From: Candidatus Aminicenantes bacterium UBA647
GTDB lineage: Bacteria; Acidobacteriota; Aminicenantia; UBA2199
DNA length: 6,768 nucleotides
Reading direction: 5' to 3'
Assembly (NCBI GenBank): GCA_002299555.1
Contig: DBOL01000096.1
Coordinates: forward strand, 1-6,768
Under the pieces are notes generated by a model. That model did not search any database, was not told where the DNA came from, and was given only the letters and a program-made list of their open reading frames with translations. The position numbers were made by a program, and so were the translations under genes. This document shows positions 1 to 5,830 of the stretch, piece by piece (position 1 is the first letter of the stretch; each line of letters begins with the position of its first letter).

Positions 1-1030
1 GAGTATATGCTTCCGGTGCCATTAATCCTGTGGTCCATATTAATGGTTTGGCCCCTGCTCTGTCTATCGGGTCCCTAAAATATCTTTTACTGAAGCAGGC
101 AAGAATTATCACTTCACAAAGGTCATTATTTTTTTTTCCCGGATAATTATTCAACTTAAAATCCATTAGTCCGTTATGCCCGACATAAACAATCAAATGT
201 GAATCCCCTGAAATATTCAGATTAATATTTTCGTTTTCTGTCCGGAATTTAATTAATTGCCCGGATTTTCCTGAAGCTGCATCAAGAAAATCAGCGATGG
301 CGTTCCTTATCAATCTACCACGATATGCATCTGCAACAAAATATACATTTTTATATTGATTTTTAAAAACACAACGCTCCAGAACCGGTCCTGATTGTTT
401 AAAGGTTTTTATTAATTTCCAATCAGGGCTTCTTTTAAAAAAGGTTTTTACTCCGTATTTAGCACCCCAATAAAGATTATTCCCAGGATCATTTCCATTT
501 CCGAGTTTTGCAGGGACGGGAACTATACTTTGATATTTGTTATCACAGAGTGCAACAAAGGCATGAATAACTTTCAACGTTTCCGGAGTTGAACTGGAAA
601 ATGATATATTCTCATTTCTATTAACTAAATTATCAGGATGTTCCCCTGCCCCACTAACATCCAGATCATCAGTAAATGTTTTCTCTTTGCTGTTTTTATT
701 CGGTTTAGATACTCTTTTGTAAAGCGCGATTTCAATACTCATCCCTTTCTTCGGTTCTTGTACCATATTTTCTGACCGGCAAAGAAAGGTGTTACCTCGT
801 ATCATAGTTACTTCATAAATACCCATCGACATTGGTAAAACTCCTGCCTTATATGTCAGATCTAACTGATCACCAACTTTAAACGGATGTCCTCCCAACA
901 CTTCAATAGTAGTAATATTGTTCCCAAATATATCGATTACATTTCCCTGATAAGAAACTGCAGATGTCGTTTTTCCCAAAAAAACAATCAGGAAAATAAA
1001 GAAATAAATCTTTGAGCTTATTTTCTCCAT
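1..1030 (-). CDS. Exported protein with clan CD (caspase/gingipain-like) cysteine-peptidase signature, 3' end cut by window edge
   Basis: The first 343 codons are present and the gene runs off the left edge. The ATG at 1030 follows an AAGGAG ribosome site (1036-1041) with 5 nt spacing. Residues 1-24 are a signal peptide (hydrophobic core YFFIFLIVFL, cleavage near TTSA|VS), so the product should leave the cytoplasm. Residues about 27-105 look like a small beta-barrel (FKVGDQLDLTY, GIYEVTMI, KKGMSIEIALYK), as in FlgT-C-like or curli-assembly-like domains. A charged linker follows at about 106-148. Residues 152-343 form a conserved-looking domain: FVALCDN, IVPVPAKLGNGNDPGNNLYWG and GVKTFF, then LIVYVGHNG with His285 and EVIILAC with Cys312, each after a hydrophobic strand. 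This layout is typical of clan CD peptidases, though the 27-residue His-Cys spacing is short. The peptidase activity is inferred. It could instead be an inactive relative of the fold. It follows the 157-residue exported protein by 72 nt and may share its transcript. Confidence 0.8.
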   Translation of the reverse strand, partial: MEKISSKIYFFIFLIVFLGKTTSAVSYQGNVIDIFGNNITTIEVLGGHPFKVGDQLDLTYKAGVLPMSMGIYEVTMIRGNTFLCRSENMVQEPKKGMSIEIALYKRVSKPNKNSKEKTFTDDLDVSGAGEHPDNLVNRNENISFSSSTPETLKVIHAFVALCDNKYQSIVPVPAKLGNGNDPGNNLYWGAKYGVKTFFKRSPDWKLIKTFKQSGPVLERCVFKNQYKNVYFVADAYRGRLIRNAIADFLDAASGKSGQLIKFRTENENINLNISGDSHLIVYVGHNGLMDFKLNNYPGKKNNDLCEVIILACFSKRYFRDPIDRAGAKPLIWTTGLMAPEAYT

Positions 1031-1035
1031 TTTCA

Positions 1036-1041
1036 CTCCTT
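1036..1041 (-). promoter_or_regulatory. Ribosome binding site of the clan CD-like gene
   Basis: AAGGAG on the minus strand lies 5 nt before the ATG at 1030. It fixes the start of the partial gene, which is open to the window edge. Confidence 0.75.
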
Positions 1042-1102
1042 CTTAGGCTTGCAATAACGAATTTGATTTAATTATTTTTTTTTTAGTCATTTATTTGAAA
1101 AC

Positions 1103-1576
1103 TTAGCGTTTATAAATAGTTGCAGTCCATTTACCCTGAATTGATTTCCCTTTATATCTCCAAATTCGCTGACCTGATATGAACTTATCGCCAACAAACG
1201 TCCCCCAATAGGAATATTTCGAACCTTTGTAAGTACCACTAATTGCATTACTAACAATATTTACACTTTTCGAAGAAAGATATACAGTTGCAATGCATTT
1301 CGTACCATTATCGAAAATCACATTCCATTTATTAGAAGAAGATCCTGTCCGATACCAGAGAGATCTGACACTTCCACCAGATCCTTCATAAGAAGACCAC
1401 TCGGTACCAAGAATATCAATGGATGGTTGGCCAGGCGAAACTCCTCCACTCCTTAACATATGAGGAGTCATTCCCACTCCCAGCCACTTTTGAGAGTTAC
1501 TTGCCCACGACATGCTTCCGGACAAAATCAGGATGATTACAATGGTTAGTTGTGTCATAAAGCTTTTATTTTTCAT
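1103..1576 (-). CDS. Small exported beta-rich protein of unknown function
   Basis: 157 residues. I do not recognise a named family. Residues 1-25 form a signal peptide (basic MKNK, core LTIVIILILSG, cleavage likely SWA|SN). The mature part has one cysteine (C94) and is rich in Gly, Ser, Trp and Tyr. The segment from about 85 to 157 alternates short strands and turns with G-x-W or G-x-Y steps (SGTYKGSKYSYWGTF, GKSIQGKWTATIYK). This suggests an antiparallel beta-barrel or lipocalin-like fold, inferred from pattern only. The start is the weakest of the three exported genes: the nearest SD-like GAGGA (1596-1600) is about 19 nt upstream. An in-frame ATG at codon 7 has no better site and would shorten the basic n-region, so the first ATG is kept. 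It sits between two other exported proteins on the same strand, which suggests a shared function, not demonstrated. Confidence 0.75.
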   Translation of the reverse strand: MKNKSFMTQLTIVIILILSGSMSWASNSQKWLGVGMTPHMLRSGGVSPGQPSIDILGTEWSSYEGSGGSVRSLWYRTGSSSNKWNVIFDNGTKCIATVYLSSKSVNIVSNAISGTYKGSKYSYWGTFVGDKFISGQRIWRYKGKSIQGKWTATIYKR

Positions 1577-1616
1577 TACTATGATTAGATAAATTCCTCA
1601 ATAATTAATCAACAAT

Positions 1617-1649
1617 ATATGACCGTGTACACATTAGATAAGGTCATAT
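1617..1649. repeat. 8-bp perfect inverted repeat between two exported-protein genes
   Basis: ATATGACC (1617-1624) and GGTCATAT (1642-1649) are perfect complements around a 17-nt centre that itself contains the palindrome GTGTACAC. No T-tract follows on either strand, so it is not a convincing intrinsic terminator. It could be an operator or mRNA hairpin ahead of the 157-residue gene. A 9-bp direct repeat ATTAGATAA (1584-1592 and 1633-1641) overlaps the same region. Confidence 0.45.
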
Positions 1650-1725
1650 TTGAATCATTATTTTTTTGTACTATTGTATTATCCGGAGGATATGTATTTT
1701 CATTATTACCAGGAAGGATAATATT

Positions 1726-2760
1726 CTAAAGTGGAATTAAAGACATCGCAGTTATCCATGCTTCTCCACGGTCTTCTGAAATAATCCGAAGTTCTATAAA
1801 AGATGTGGGGGCAATAAAAATTCCTTCAAATTTCTCCCATCCTTTCGTTTTTGTATTCATCCTGACAGGACTTTTTTCCCATTTAAGAGAAGAGAACGCA
1901 AAAGGAGCAATAGTAATTACTATCCCTCCATATGATGATCCGGATCCTTTTGTAAATCCATAAAAACTTATCTGATACCTTTGACCTTTTTTTACACGTA
2001 TCAGTTGAGAGGTTTTCCCAAATGTATGTGTCCCTCTTCCTGAAAGATTTTTTATATAGAGTGCAGTTTTTATCTTACCTTTGTTTAAGGTAACAGTTTT
2101 CGCAAATGACTGATTTGCTCTGGAAGAACTCCACTTGATCCATGGTCCTGGATTATTGAATCCTGAAAAATTCGGTTGCTTTATAAGATTGGTACCAATT
2201 GATGTTGGATTATTATTTTCTGCATTATTAGATGAACCTGTCCCGGTGAAGCCACAGTCACGATGAGTACATGTATACTTATCAGCAGCAGCACAAAATA
2301 AAGTTAATGCTCTGGCAACACCATAGTTTAAATTTCCTGCTGGTAAAGTTTTACCAATATATTGCATATTTGGTATATATCCACCATGTGAAAAATCTGC
2401 AAAATAATAGCAGTGACAAGCCCTTTTTCCAGTATCAGTTTCTATATGGCGGGTTTTCCACCAGACAGAATACTTCTTCTCCAAATGGCCATACAAGTTT
2501 TTATATCTTTTTGAACTTATAAGAGCAATAAATAATTCATATCTCCTGTTATTTACCCTGAATCGATTTGCATAGGTCCAGTCGCTCTGACTAGGTTCAG
2601 CTCCGAAAACAGCTCTAAATGCGGATACTGTAAACTGATTAAAATCGGGAGCTTTCCACCTGATAAGTTCAGGATTATTCATAGCCGCACCGGTTCTTGT
2701 AAGTGTAAGAATCGAAATAATAAAAAATGAAACTAAAACAAGAAATCTAACTTTTCTCAT
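1726..2760 (-). CDS. Exported two-domain protein: DUF4214-like/cysteine-containing N-terminal region and carbohydrate-binding-module-like C-terminal domain
   Basis: 344 residues, start ATG preceded by AAGGAG (2768-2773) with 7 nt spacing. Residues 1-25 are a signal peptide (core FLVLVSFFIISILTL, cleavage near TGA|A). Residues about 42-95 (AFRAVFGAEPSQSDW, YELFIALISSKRYKNLYG) resemble the helical DUF4214 pattern, in which R/A-x-x-G-x-x-P is followed by a helix ending in S-x-x-Y. Five cysteines lie at 115, 117, 156, 164 and 169 (ACHC, FCAAADKYTCTHRDC), suiting disulfides in an exported protein or a metal site. A Gly/Ser/Thr/Asn linker (171-190) leads to residues 191-344, whose NLIKQPNFSG opening, GQRYQISFYGF core and GWEKFEGIFIAP end match the jelly-roll pattern of family 4/9-type carbohydrate-binding modules. 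Both domain calls are from pattern recognition. A sugar or cell-wall binding role is inferred. It ends in TAG, the only amber stop in the window, followed by an in-frame open stretch. Confidence 0.8.
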   Translation of the reverse strand: MRKVRFLVLVSFFIISILTLTRTGAAMNNPELIRWKAPDFNQFTVSAFRAVFGAEPSQSDWTYANRFRVNNRRYELFIALISSKRYKNLYGHLEKKYSVWWKTRHIETDTGKRACHCYYFADFSHGGYIPNMQYIGKTLPAGNLNYGVARALTLFCAAADKYTCTHRDCGFTGTGSSNNAENNNPTSIGTNLIKQPNFSGFNNPGPWIKWSSSRANQSFAKTVTLNKGKIKTALYIKNLSGRGTHTFGKTSQLIRVKKGQRYQISFYGFTKGSGSSYGGIVITIAPFAFSSLKWEKSPVRMNTKTKGWEKFEGIFIAPTSFIELRIISEDRGEAWITAMSLIPL

Positions 2761-2767
2761 AGATAAG

Positions 2768-2773
2768 CTCCTT
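2768..2773 (-). promoter_or_regulatory. Ribosome binding site of the 344-residue exported protein
   Basis: AAGGAG on the minus strand, 7 nt before the ATG at 2760, supports the chosen start. Confidence 0.7.
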
Positions 2774-2829
2774 ATATTTATAAAAATTTGAACTACTTTT
2801 TAGTTAATAATGTGAATGCTCTTAAATTA

Positions 2830-2858
2830 ATAATACTAAGAAGACGATATTTTATCAA
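2830..2858 (-). promoter_or_regulatory. Candidate sigma-70-type promoter of the exported-protein cluster
   Basis: On the minus strand TTGATA (2853-2858) and TATTAT (2830-2835) are separated by exactly 17 nt, one mismatch each from consensus. Transcription would start near 2823 and give a leader of about 60 nt before the 344-residue gene. In AT-rich DNA such matches arise by chance, so confidence is moderate. Confidence 0.5.
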
Positions 2859-2908
2859 TTAACTTTATGAGGAGAAACATTATGCTCATTTATTAACAGA
2901 AAGTATTA

Positions 2909-3017
2909 AAGAGGAGATCACAAAAATACCATTGGCTTTATGAAACAATTGAATCTTGTTGAAGGTGTGATGACTTTTCCAACATTGTGATCCCTCTTCT
3001 CTGCGCTATAAGAGGAT
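2909..3017 (-). repeat. Structured intergenic segment downstream of the tRNA genes, with nested and competing inverted repeats
   Basis: No gene is visible here. AAGAGGAGATCACA (2909-2922) is complementary to TGTGATCCCTCTT (2986-2998) apart from one bulged base. Inside are shorter pairs such as AACAA/TTGTT (2944-2948, 2956-2960) and TGTTG/CAACA (2957-2961, 2980-2984). A second copy of AAGAGG at 3010-3015 can also pair with CCTCTT at 2993-2998 across an 11-nt loop, immediately after tRNA-Glu. No T-run follows, so it is not a standard terminator. It may be the 3' trailer of the tRNA transcript or a small RNA. Confidence 0.4.
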
Positions 3018-3018
3018 T

Positions 3019-3090
3019 TAGCCCTACGGGGAATCGAACCCCGGTTTGATGACTGAGAATCACCCGTCCTAACCCCTAGACGATAGGGCC
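3019..3090 (-). tRNA. tRNA-Glu (anticodon CUC)
   Basis: The minus strand folds as a complete 72-nt cloverleaf. The acceptor GGCCCTA pairs with TAGGGCT, with a G-U closing pair. The D arm is GTCT/GGAC with an AGGGGTTA loop. The anticodon stem GGTGA/TCATC carries loop TTCTCAG, and the T arm is CGGGG-TTCGATT-CCCCG. The anticodon CUC after U33 reads the Glu codon GAG. The 3' CCA is not encoded (A then AATCC), so it must be added by nucleotidyltransferase. It lies 9 nt after tRNA-Gln, most likely on one transcript. Confidence 0.93.
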
Positions 3091-3099
3091 ACGATTAAA

Positions 3100-3174
3100 T
3101 GGCTGGGAAGCAGGGACTCGAACCCCAATCCTATGCTCCAGAGGCATATGTCCTGCCAATTGGACGACTTCCCA
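3100..3174 (-). tRNA. tRNA-Gln (anticodon CUG)
   Basis: A complete cloverleaf: acceptor TGGGAAG/CTTCCCA (perfect, with the U1-A72 pair typical of tRNA-Gln), anticodon stem TATGC/GCATA with loop CTCTGGA, and T arm TGGGG-TTCGAGT-CCCTG. The anticodon CUG reads CAG. The discriminator is G at 3103, and the next bases (3102-3100) spell CCA, so the tail is either genuinely encoded or a chance match. Without the tail the gene ends at 3103. It is the first gene of the two-tRNA unit and starts about 5 nt after the predicted transcription start. Confidence 0.94.
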
Positions 3175-3185
3175 ATCCAATTCTA

Positions 3186-3213
3186 ATTATACCCAATATT
3201 TGATTTCTGTCAA
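3186..3213 (-). promoter_or_regulatory. Strong sigma-70-type promoter of the tRNA-Gln/tRNA-Glu unit
   Basis: Perfect TTGACA (3208-3213) and perfect TATAAT (3186-3191) are separated by 16 nt on the minus strand. The predicted start near 3179 lies about 5 nt before the mature tRNA-Gln end at 3174, as expected for a stable-RNA promoter. Confidence 0.85.
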
Positions 3214-3227
3214 GAATATTTTCAGGC

Positions 3228-3261
3228 AAAAAAAAAGGCCCTGTTCAAAGAACAGAGCCTT
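3228..3261 (-). terminator. Rho-independent terminator of groEL
   Basis: On the minus strand AAGGCTCTGTTC pairs over 12 positions (one G-U) with GAACAGGGCCTT across a TTT loop, followed by nine T residues (3228-3236). It lies 20 nt past the groEL stop and separates groEL from the tRNA promoter. Confidence 0.93.
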
Positions 3262-3280
3262 ATATTTTAGTGCGGGTTAT

Positions 3281-4915
3281 TTACATCATTCCGCCCATTC
3301 CACCCATTCCACCACCTGGAGGCATCATCGGAGCACCACCATCTTCGGGAATATCGGAAATAAGCCCTTCTGTAGTAAGTAGAAGGCCTGCAACAGATGA
3401 AGCATTCTGCAAGGCAGTTCTGACAACTTTTGCAGGATCAATGATCCCAACAGCCAGCATATCAACGAACTTTTCATTAAGAGCATCATATCCCAGATTA
3501 GGATTCTTTGATCTTTTTACCCTTTCGATTATTGTAGAAGCCTCAACACCGGCATTTTCAGCAATTTGCCTGATCGGTGACTGTAAAGCTTTAAGGAGAA
3601 TATTAATTCCATACTGCATATCTCCCTGGAACTTTGTTTTCTTCAATATGTTCAGACTCTTAAGCAGTGCAATTCCACCACCTGAAACAATACCTTCTTC
3701 AACAGCAGCTTTTGTTGCATGCATTGCATCTTCAACTCTTGCTTTCTTCTCTTTAAGCTCGGTTTCTGTTGGAGCGCCAACTCTGATCACGGCAACACCA
3801 CCGGAAAGCTTCGCAAGTCTTTCCTGAAGTTTTTCTTTGTCATATTCAGAAGTAGTATCTTCTATCTGAGCTCTGATCTGTTTGATCCTTCCTTTTATAT
3901 CTTTTTCGGTACCGTTTCCTTCAACTATTACTGTATCATCCTTGTTTACAGAGATCTTTTTAGCATTTCCGAGATCTTCAATAGTAACATTTTCAAGTTT
4001 CTGTCCGGTTTCTTCGGAAATAACTTTTCCGCCTGTAATAATTGCAATATCTTCAAGCATTGCTTTTCTTCTGTCACCGAATCCGGGAGCCTTTACTGCA
4101 ACTACATTTAGCATCCCTCTGATCTTATTATAAACGAGAGTTGCAAGTGCTTCTCCATCAATATCCTCTGCAATAATAAGGAAAGGCTTTCCTGATTTAG
4201 CGATCTGTTCAAGAAGTGGAAGCATCTCTCTGAGATTTGAGATCTTTTTATCATGAAGTAAAATGAACGGATCTTCGAGTGAAGCTTCCATTCTGTCTGG
4301 ATCAGTTACGAAATAAGGAGAAAGAAATCCTCTGTCAAACTGCATACCTTCCACAAAATCCAATACTGTCTCAAGTGATTTCCCCTCTTCAACAGTGATT
4401 ACTCCGTCTTTTCCTACTTTTGCCATCGCCTCTGCAATAATTTCTCCGATCGACATATCATTGTTTGCAGAAATTGATCCAACCTGAGCGATCATTTTGC
4501 CGGATACTTCCTTGCTTATTTTGGAAATCTCTTCAACGATCAGTTTTACAGCATCATCAATCCCTCTTTTAATAAGTGTAGGATTTGCTCCTGCAACAAC
4601 CATTTTAAGCCCTTCCTGATAAATACTTTGAGCCAGAACGGTTGCAGTAGTTGTACCATCACCTGCTACATCAGAAGTTTTTGATGCAACTTCCTTGACC
4701 ATCTGTGCTCCCATATTTTCAAGGGGATCTTTCAGGTCGATCTCTTTAGCAACAGTTACACCATCTTTTGTTATTGTCGGTGAACCGAATTTTTTTTCTA
4801 ATACTATGTTTCTTCCTCTTGGTCCGAGAGTAACCTTGACAGTGTTTGCCAACTGATTAACTCCTCTCAGTATAGCCTGTCTCGCTTCTTCTCCTAAAGT
4901 AATTTCTTTTGCCAT
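3281..4915 (-). CDS. groEL: Chaperonin GroEL (60 kDa chaperonin, Hsp60)
   Basis: 544 residues, the usual length. GroEL forms a double heptameric cytoplasmic ring that folds proteins with ATP, normally capped by GroES. Visible motifs are VKVTLGPRGRNIVLEKKFG (27-45), TKDGVTVAKEI with Asp51, GDGTTTATVLAQ with Asp86 (E. coli Asp87), the apical RGFLSPYF (195-202), VKAPGFGDRRKAML (274-287), VEDAMHATKAAVEEG with Asp396 (catalytic, E. coli Asp398), and the flexible MPPGGGMGGMGGMM tail. The start is the ATG at 4915 (MAKEITLGEE): an AAGGAG lies 9 nt upstream, and a longer reading from the TTG at 4936 would translate through that ribosome site. Apical residue Tyr262 stands where E. coli has Val264 in the substrate groove. 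There is no groES next door. The gene has its own promoter and terminator. Confidence 0.98.
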   Translation of the reverse strand: MAKEITLGEEARQAILRGVNQLANTVKVTLGPRGRNIVLEKKFGSPTITKDGVTVAKEIDLKDPLENMGAQMVKEVASKTSDVAGDGTTTATVLAQSIYQEGLKMVVAGANPTLIKRGIDDAVKLIVEEISKISKEVSGKMIAQVGSISANNDMSIGEIIAEAMAKVGKDGVITVEEGKSLETVLDFVEGMQFDRGFLSPYFVTDPDRMEASLEDPFILLHDKKISNLREMLPLLEQIAKSGKPFLIIAEDIDGEALATLVYNKIRGMLNVVAVKAPGFGDRRKAMLEDIAIITGGKVISEETGQKLENVTIEDLGNAKKISVNKDDTVIVEGNGTEKDIKGRIKQIRAQIEDTTSEYDKEKLQERLAKLSGGVAVIRVGAPTETELKEKKARVEDAMHATKAAVEEGIVSGGGIALLKSLNILKKTKFQGDMQYGINILLKALQSPIRQIAENAGVEASTIIERVKRSKNPNLGYDALNEKFVDMLAVGIIDPAKVVRTALQNASSVAGLLLTTEGLISDIPEDGGAPMMPPGGGMGGMGGMM

Positions 4916-4924
4916 TTTTTTTAT

Positions 4925-4930
4925 CTCCTT
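4925..4930 (-). promoter_or_regulatory. Ribosome binding site that fixes the groEL start
   Basis: AAGGAG on the minus strand lies 9 nt before the ATG at 4915. It falls inside the longer open frame that begins at the TTG at 4936, which argues against that upstream start. Confidence 0.8.
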
Positions 4931-4953
4931 TATCAAATGAAATTTTAACTGAT

Positions 4954-4983
4954 ATTATATAAAATTGATGTAGGTTTTGTCAA
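4954..4983 (-). promoter_or_regulatory. Sigma-70-type promoter of groEL
   Basis: TTGACA (4978-4983) and TATAAT (4954-4959), both perfect, are spaced 18 nt apart on the minus strand. A start near 4947 gives a leader of about 30 nt. I see no CIRCE inverted repeat (TTAGCACTC-N9-GAGTGCTAA) in the 4916-5051 gap, so HrcA control is not indicated here. Confidence 0.8.
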
Positions 4984-5051
4984 ATTTGTTTAACAGGGTT
5001 TAGAGCATTATATATGTAAATACAGTATTGTTTTCTCTAGGTTTTAAAGAT

Positions 5052-5330
5052 TTACGTCTGTTTTCTCTTCTTTTCTTTGATATTCCACATTTTCATTTTT
5101 TTTTGAATTGTATTTCTGTGAATTTTTATGCCAAGTGACATTTTCGATATGTTGTGATCATATTTCTCCAGATATGCCTGGAGAAGTGTTTTCTCGAATT
5201 CACTCAATATCTCTTTAAAGAAAATGGATTTAGAACCTGCAGCTTTTATTGCCAGTATTTTCATCTGTTTTTTTATTGTAAGATCTTCAAATCTTTCTAC
5301 GAGTTCAAGAATTCTTTTGTCTTTTATCAT
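5052..5330 (-). CDS. Small Fis-family (HTH_8) DNA-binding protein
   Basis: 92 residues. Residues about 43-84 (EFEKTLLQAYLEKYDHN, ISKMSLGIKIHRNTIQKKMKMWNI) match the Fis/NtrC C-terminal helix-turn-helix. In that family, E-x-x-L-L-x-x-A-L helix A is followed by G/H-N-x-x-x-x-A-x-x-L-G-I and R-x-T-L/I-x-x-K-L/M-K. Here the second turn has HNISKMSLGI, and the recognition helix reads HRNTIQKKMK. The basic KEKKRKQT tail may add DNA contact. Residues 1-42 form a charged helical segment without AAA+ or receiver domains, so this is a stand-alone Fis-like protein rather than a sigma-54 activator. Its start overlaps the cvpA stop by one base (TAATG), so translation is probably coupled. It may be a nucleoid or local transcription factor. 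Its targets are unknown. There is no clear terminator between it and the groEL promoter. Confidence 0.82.
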   Translation of the reverse strand: MIKDKRILELVERFEDLTIKKQMKILAIKAAGSKSIFFKEILSEFEKTLLQAYLEKYDHNISKMSLGIKIHRNTIQKKMKMWNIKEKKRKQT

Positions 5331-5830
5331 TAAGCACTCACACTCTTTTTAAAACTTTCAGGTATATATCCCATAATAACCTGTATTACCATGTAAACCT
5401 GAGGAGCAAATTGTGAATTACTGACAATTTTTTTTCTGTCTCCCGGAAATGCAAGAATTCCAAAAAGAATTATAGAACAGATCAAAGCAGAACGGACAAA
5501 ACCGAACAAAGCTCCCAGTATTCTGTCTATCGATCTTAATGGCCCTATAACTATTAATTTTCTGAGAAAGAAAGTAATAATAGACCCTGCAATAAGAATT
5601 GCAATAAAAACAGTTATAAAACCTGTAAAATTAGCCACCTCGGGATTACTTATAAAACCATTGAAAAAAAGACCTGCTTCCTTATAAAAAAGTATAGATA
5701 ATACAACAGCAAGTATCATGAATATGATTGACATCAACTCTTTGACAAAACCTCTTAATATTCCGACAAGAATTGAAACAAAGGTAATGATAACAAAAAT
5801 AATATCAAGCAAGTTCCAATCAAAGCTCAT
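5330..5830 (-). CDS. cvpA: CvpA family inner-membrane protein
   Basis: 166 residues, normal for the family. Four hydrophobic segments lie at about 7-25, 31-49, 68-89 and 106-127, with a polar C-terminal tail. Family hallmarks are LVGILRGFVKELMS (21-34, the G-x-x-R-G-x-x-x-E/K loop after helix 1) and SIDRILGALFGFVRS (100-114, the D-R-x-x-G-x-x-x-G motif before helix 4). CvpA proteins are needed for colicin V production in E. coli and are linked to envelope stress and bile resistance, but their biochemical role is not settled. The ATG overlaps the purC stop by 4 nt (ATGA), with only a weak AGG upstream, so translation likely depends on coupling to purC. A purine-gene neighbour is common for cvpA: in E. 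coli it precedes purF. Here the neighbour is purC, upstream. Confidence 0.92.
   Translation of the reverse strand: MSFDWNLLDIIFVIITFVSILVGILRGFVKELMSIIFMILAVVLSILFYKEAGLFFNGFISNPEVANFTGFITVFIAILIAGSIITFFLRKLIVIGPLRSIDRILGALFGFVRSALICSIILFGILAFPGDRKKIVSNSQFAPQVYMVIQVIMGYIPESFKKSVSA

Noticed and set aside
2271..2522. Plus-strand 83-codon open frame inside the 344-residue gene
   Set aside because: It lies antisense to a gene with signal peptide, ribosome site and domain pattern. Its own protein shows no family feature.
2870..2895. Plus-strand GAGGAG followed by ATG (2882) as a small gene
   Set aside because: The frame stops after four codons (ATG CTC ATT TAT TAA), so it is not a supportable gene.
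2761..3018. CRISPR array or insertion-sequence remnant in the intergenic gap
   Set aside because: There are no regularly spaced repeats, no terminal inverted repeats with target duplication and no transposase fragment.
3200..3382. Plus-strand 60-codon frame across the groEL terminator
   Set aside because: It runs through the terminator hairpin and the groEL tail and has no ribosome site.
3270..3827. Long plus-strand open frame opposite the 3' half of groEL
   Set aside because: It is the antisense shadow of groEL. Its Pro/Ile repeats mirror the GGM tail and it has no ribosome site.
3719..4133. Two plus-strand open frames within groEL
   Set aside because: Antisense shadows of a full-length, highly conserved chaperonin gene, with low-complexity Ser/Phe/Ile content.
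4916..4936. GroEL start at TTG 4936 (7 extra residues)
   Set aside because: The extra codons include the AAGGAG ribosome site, and the family begins at the MAKE-type methionine.
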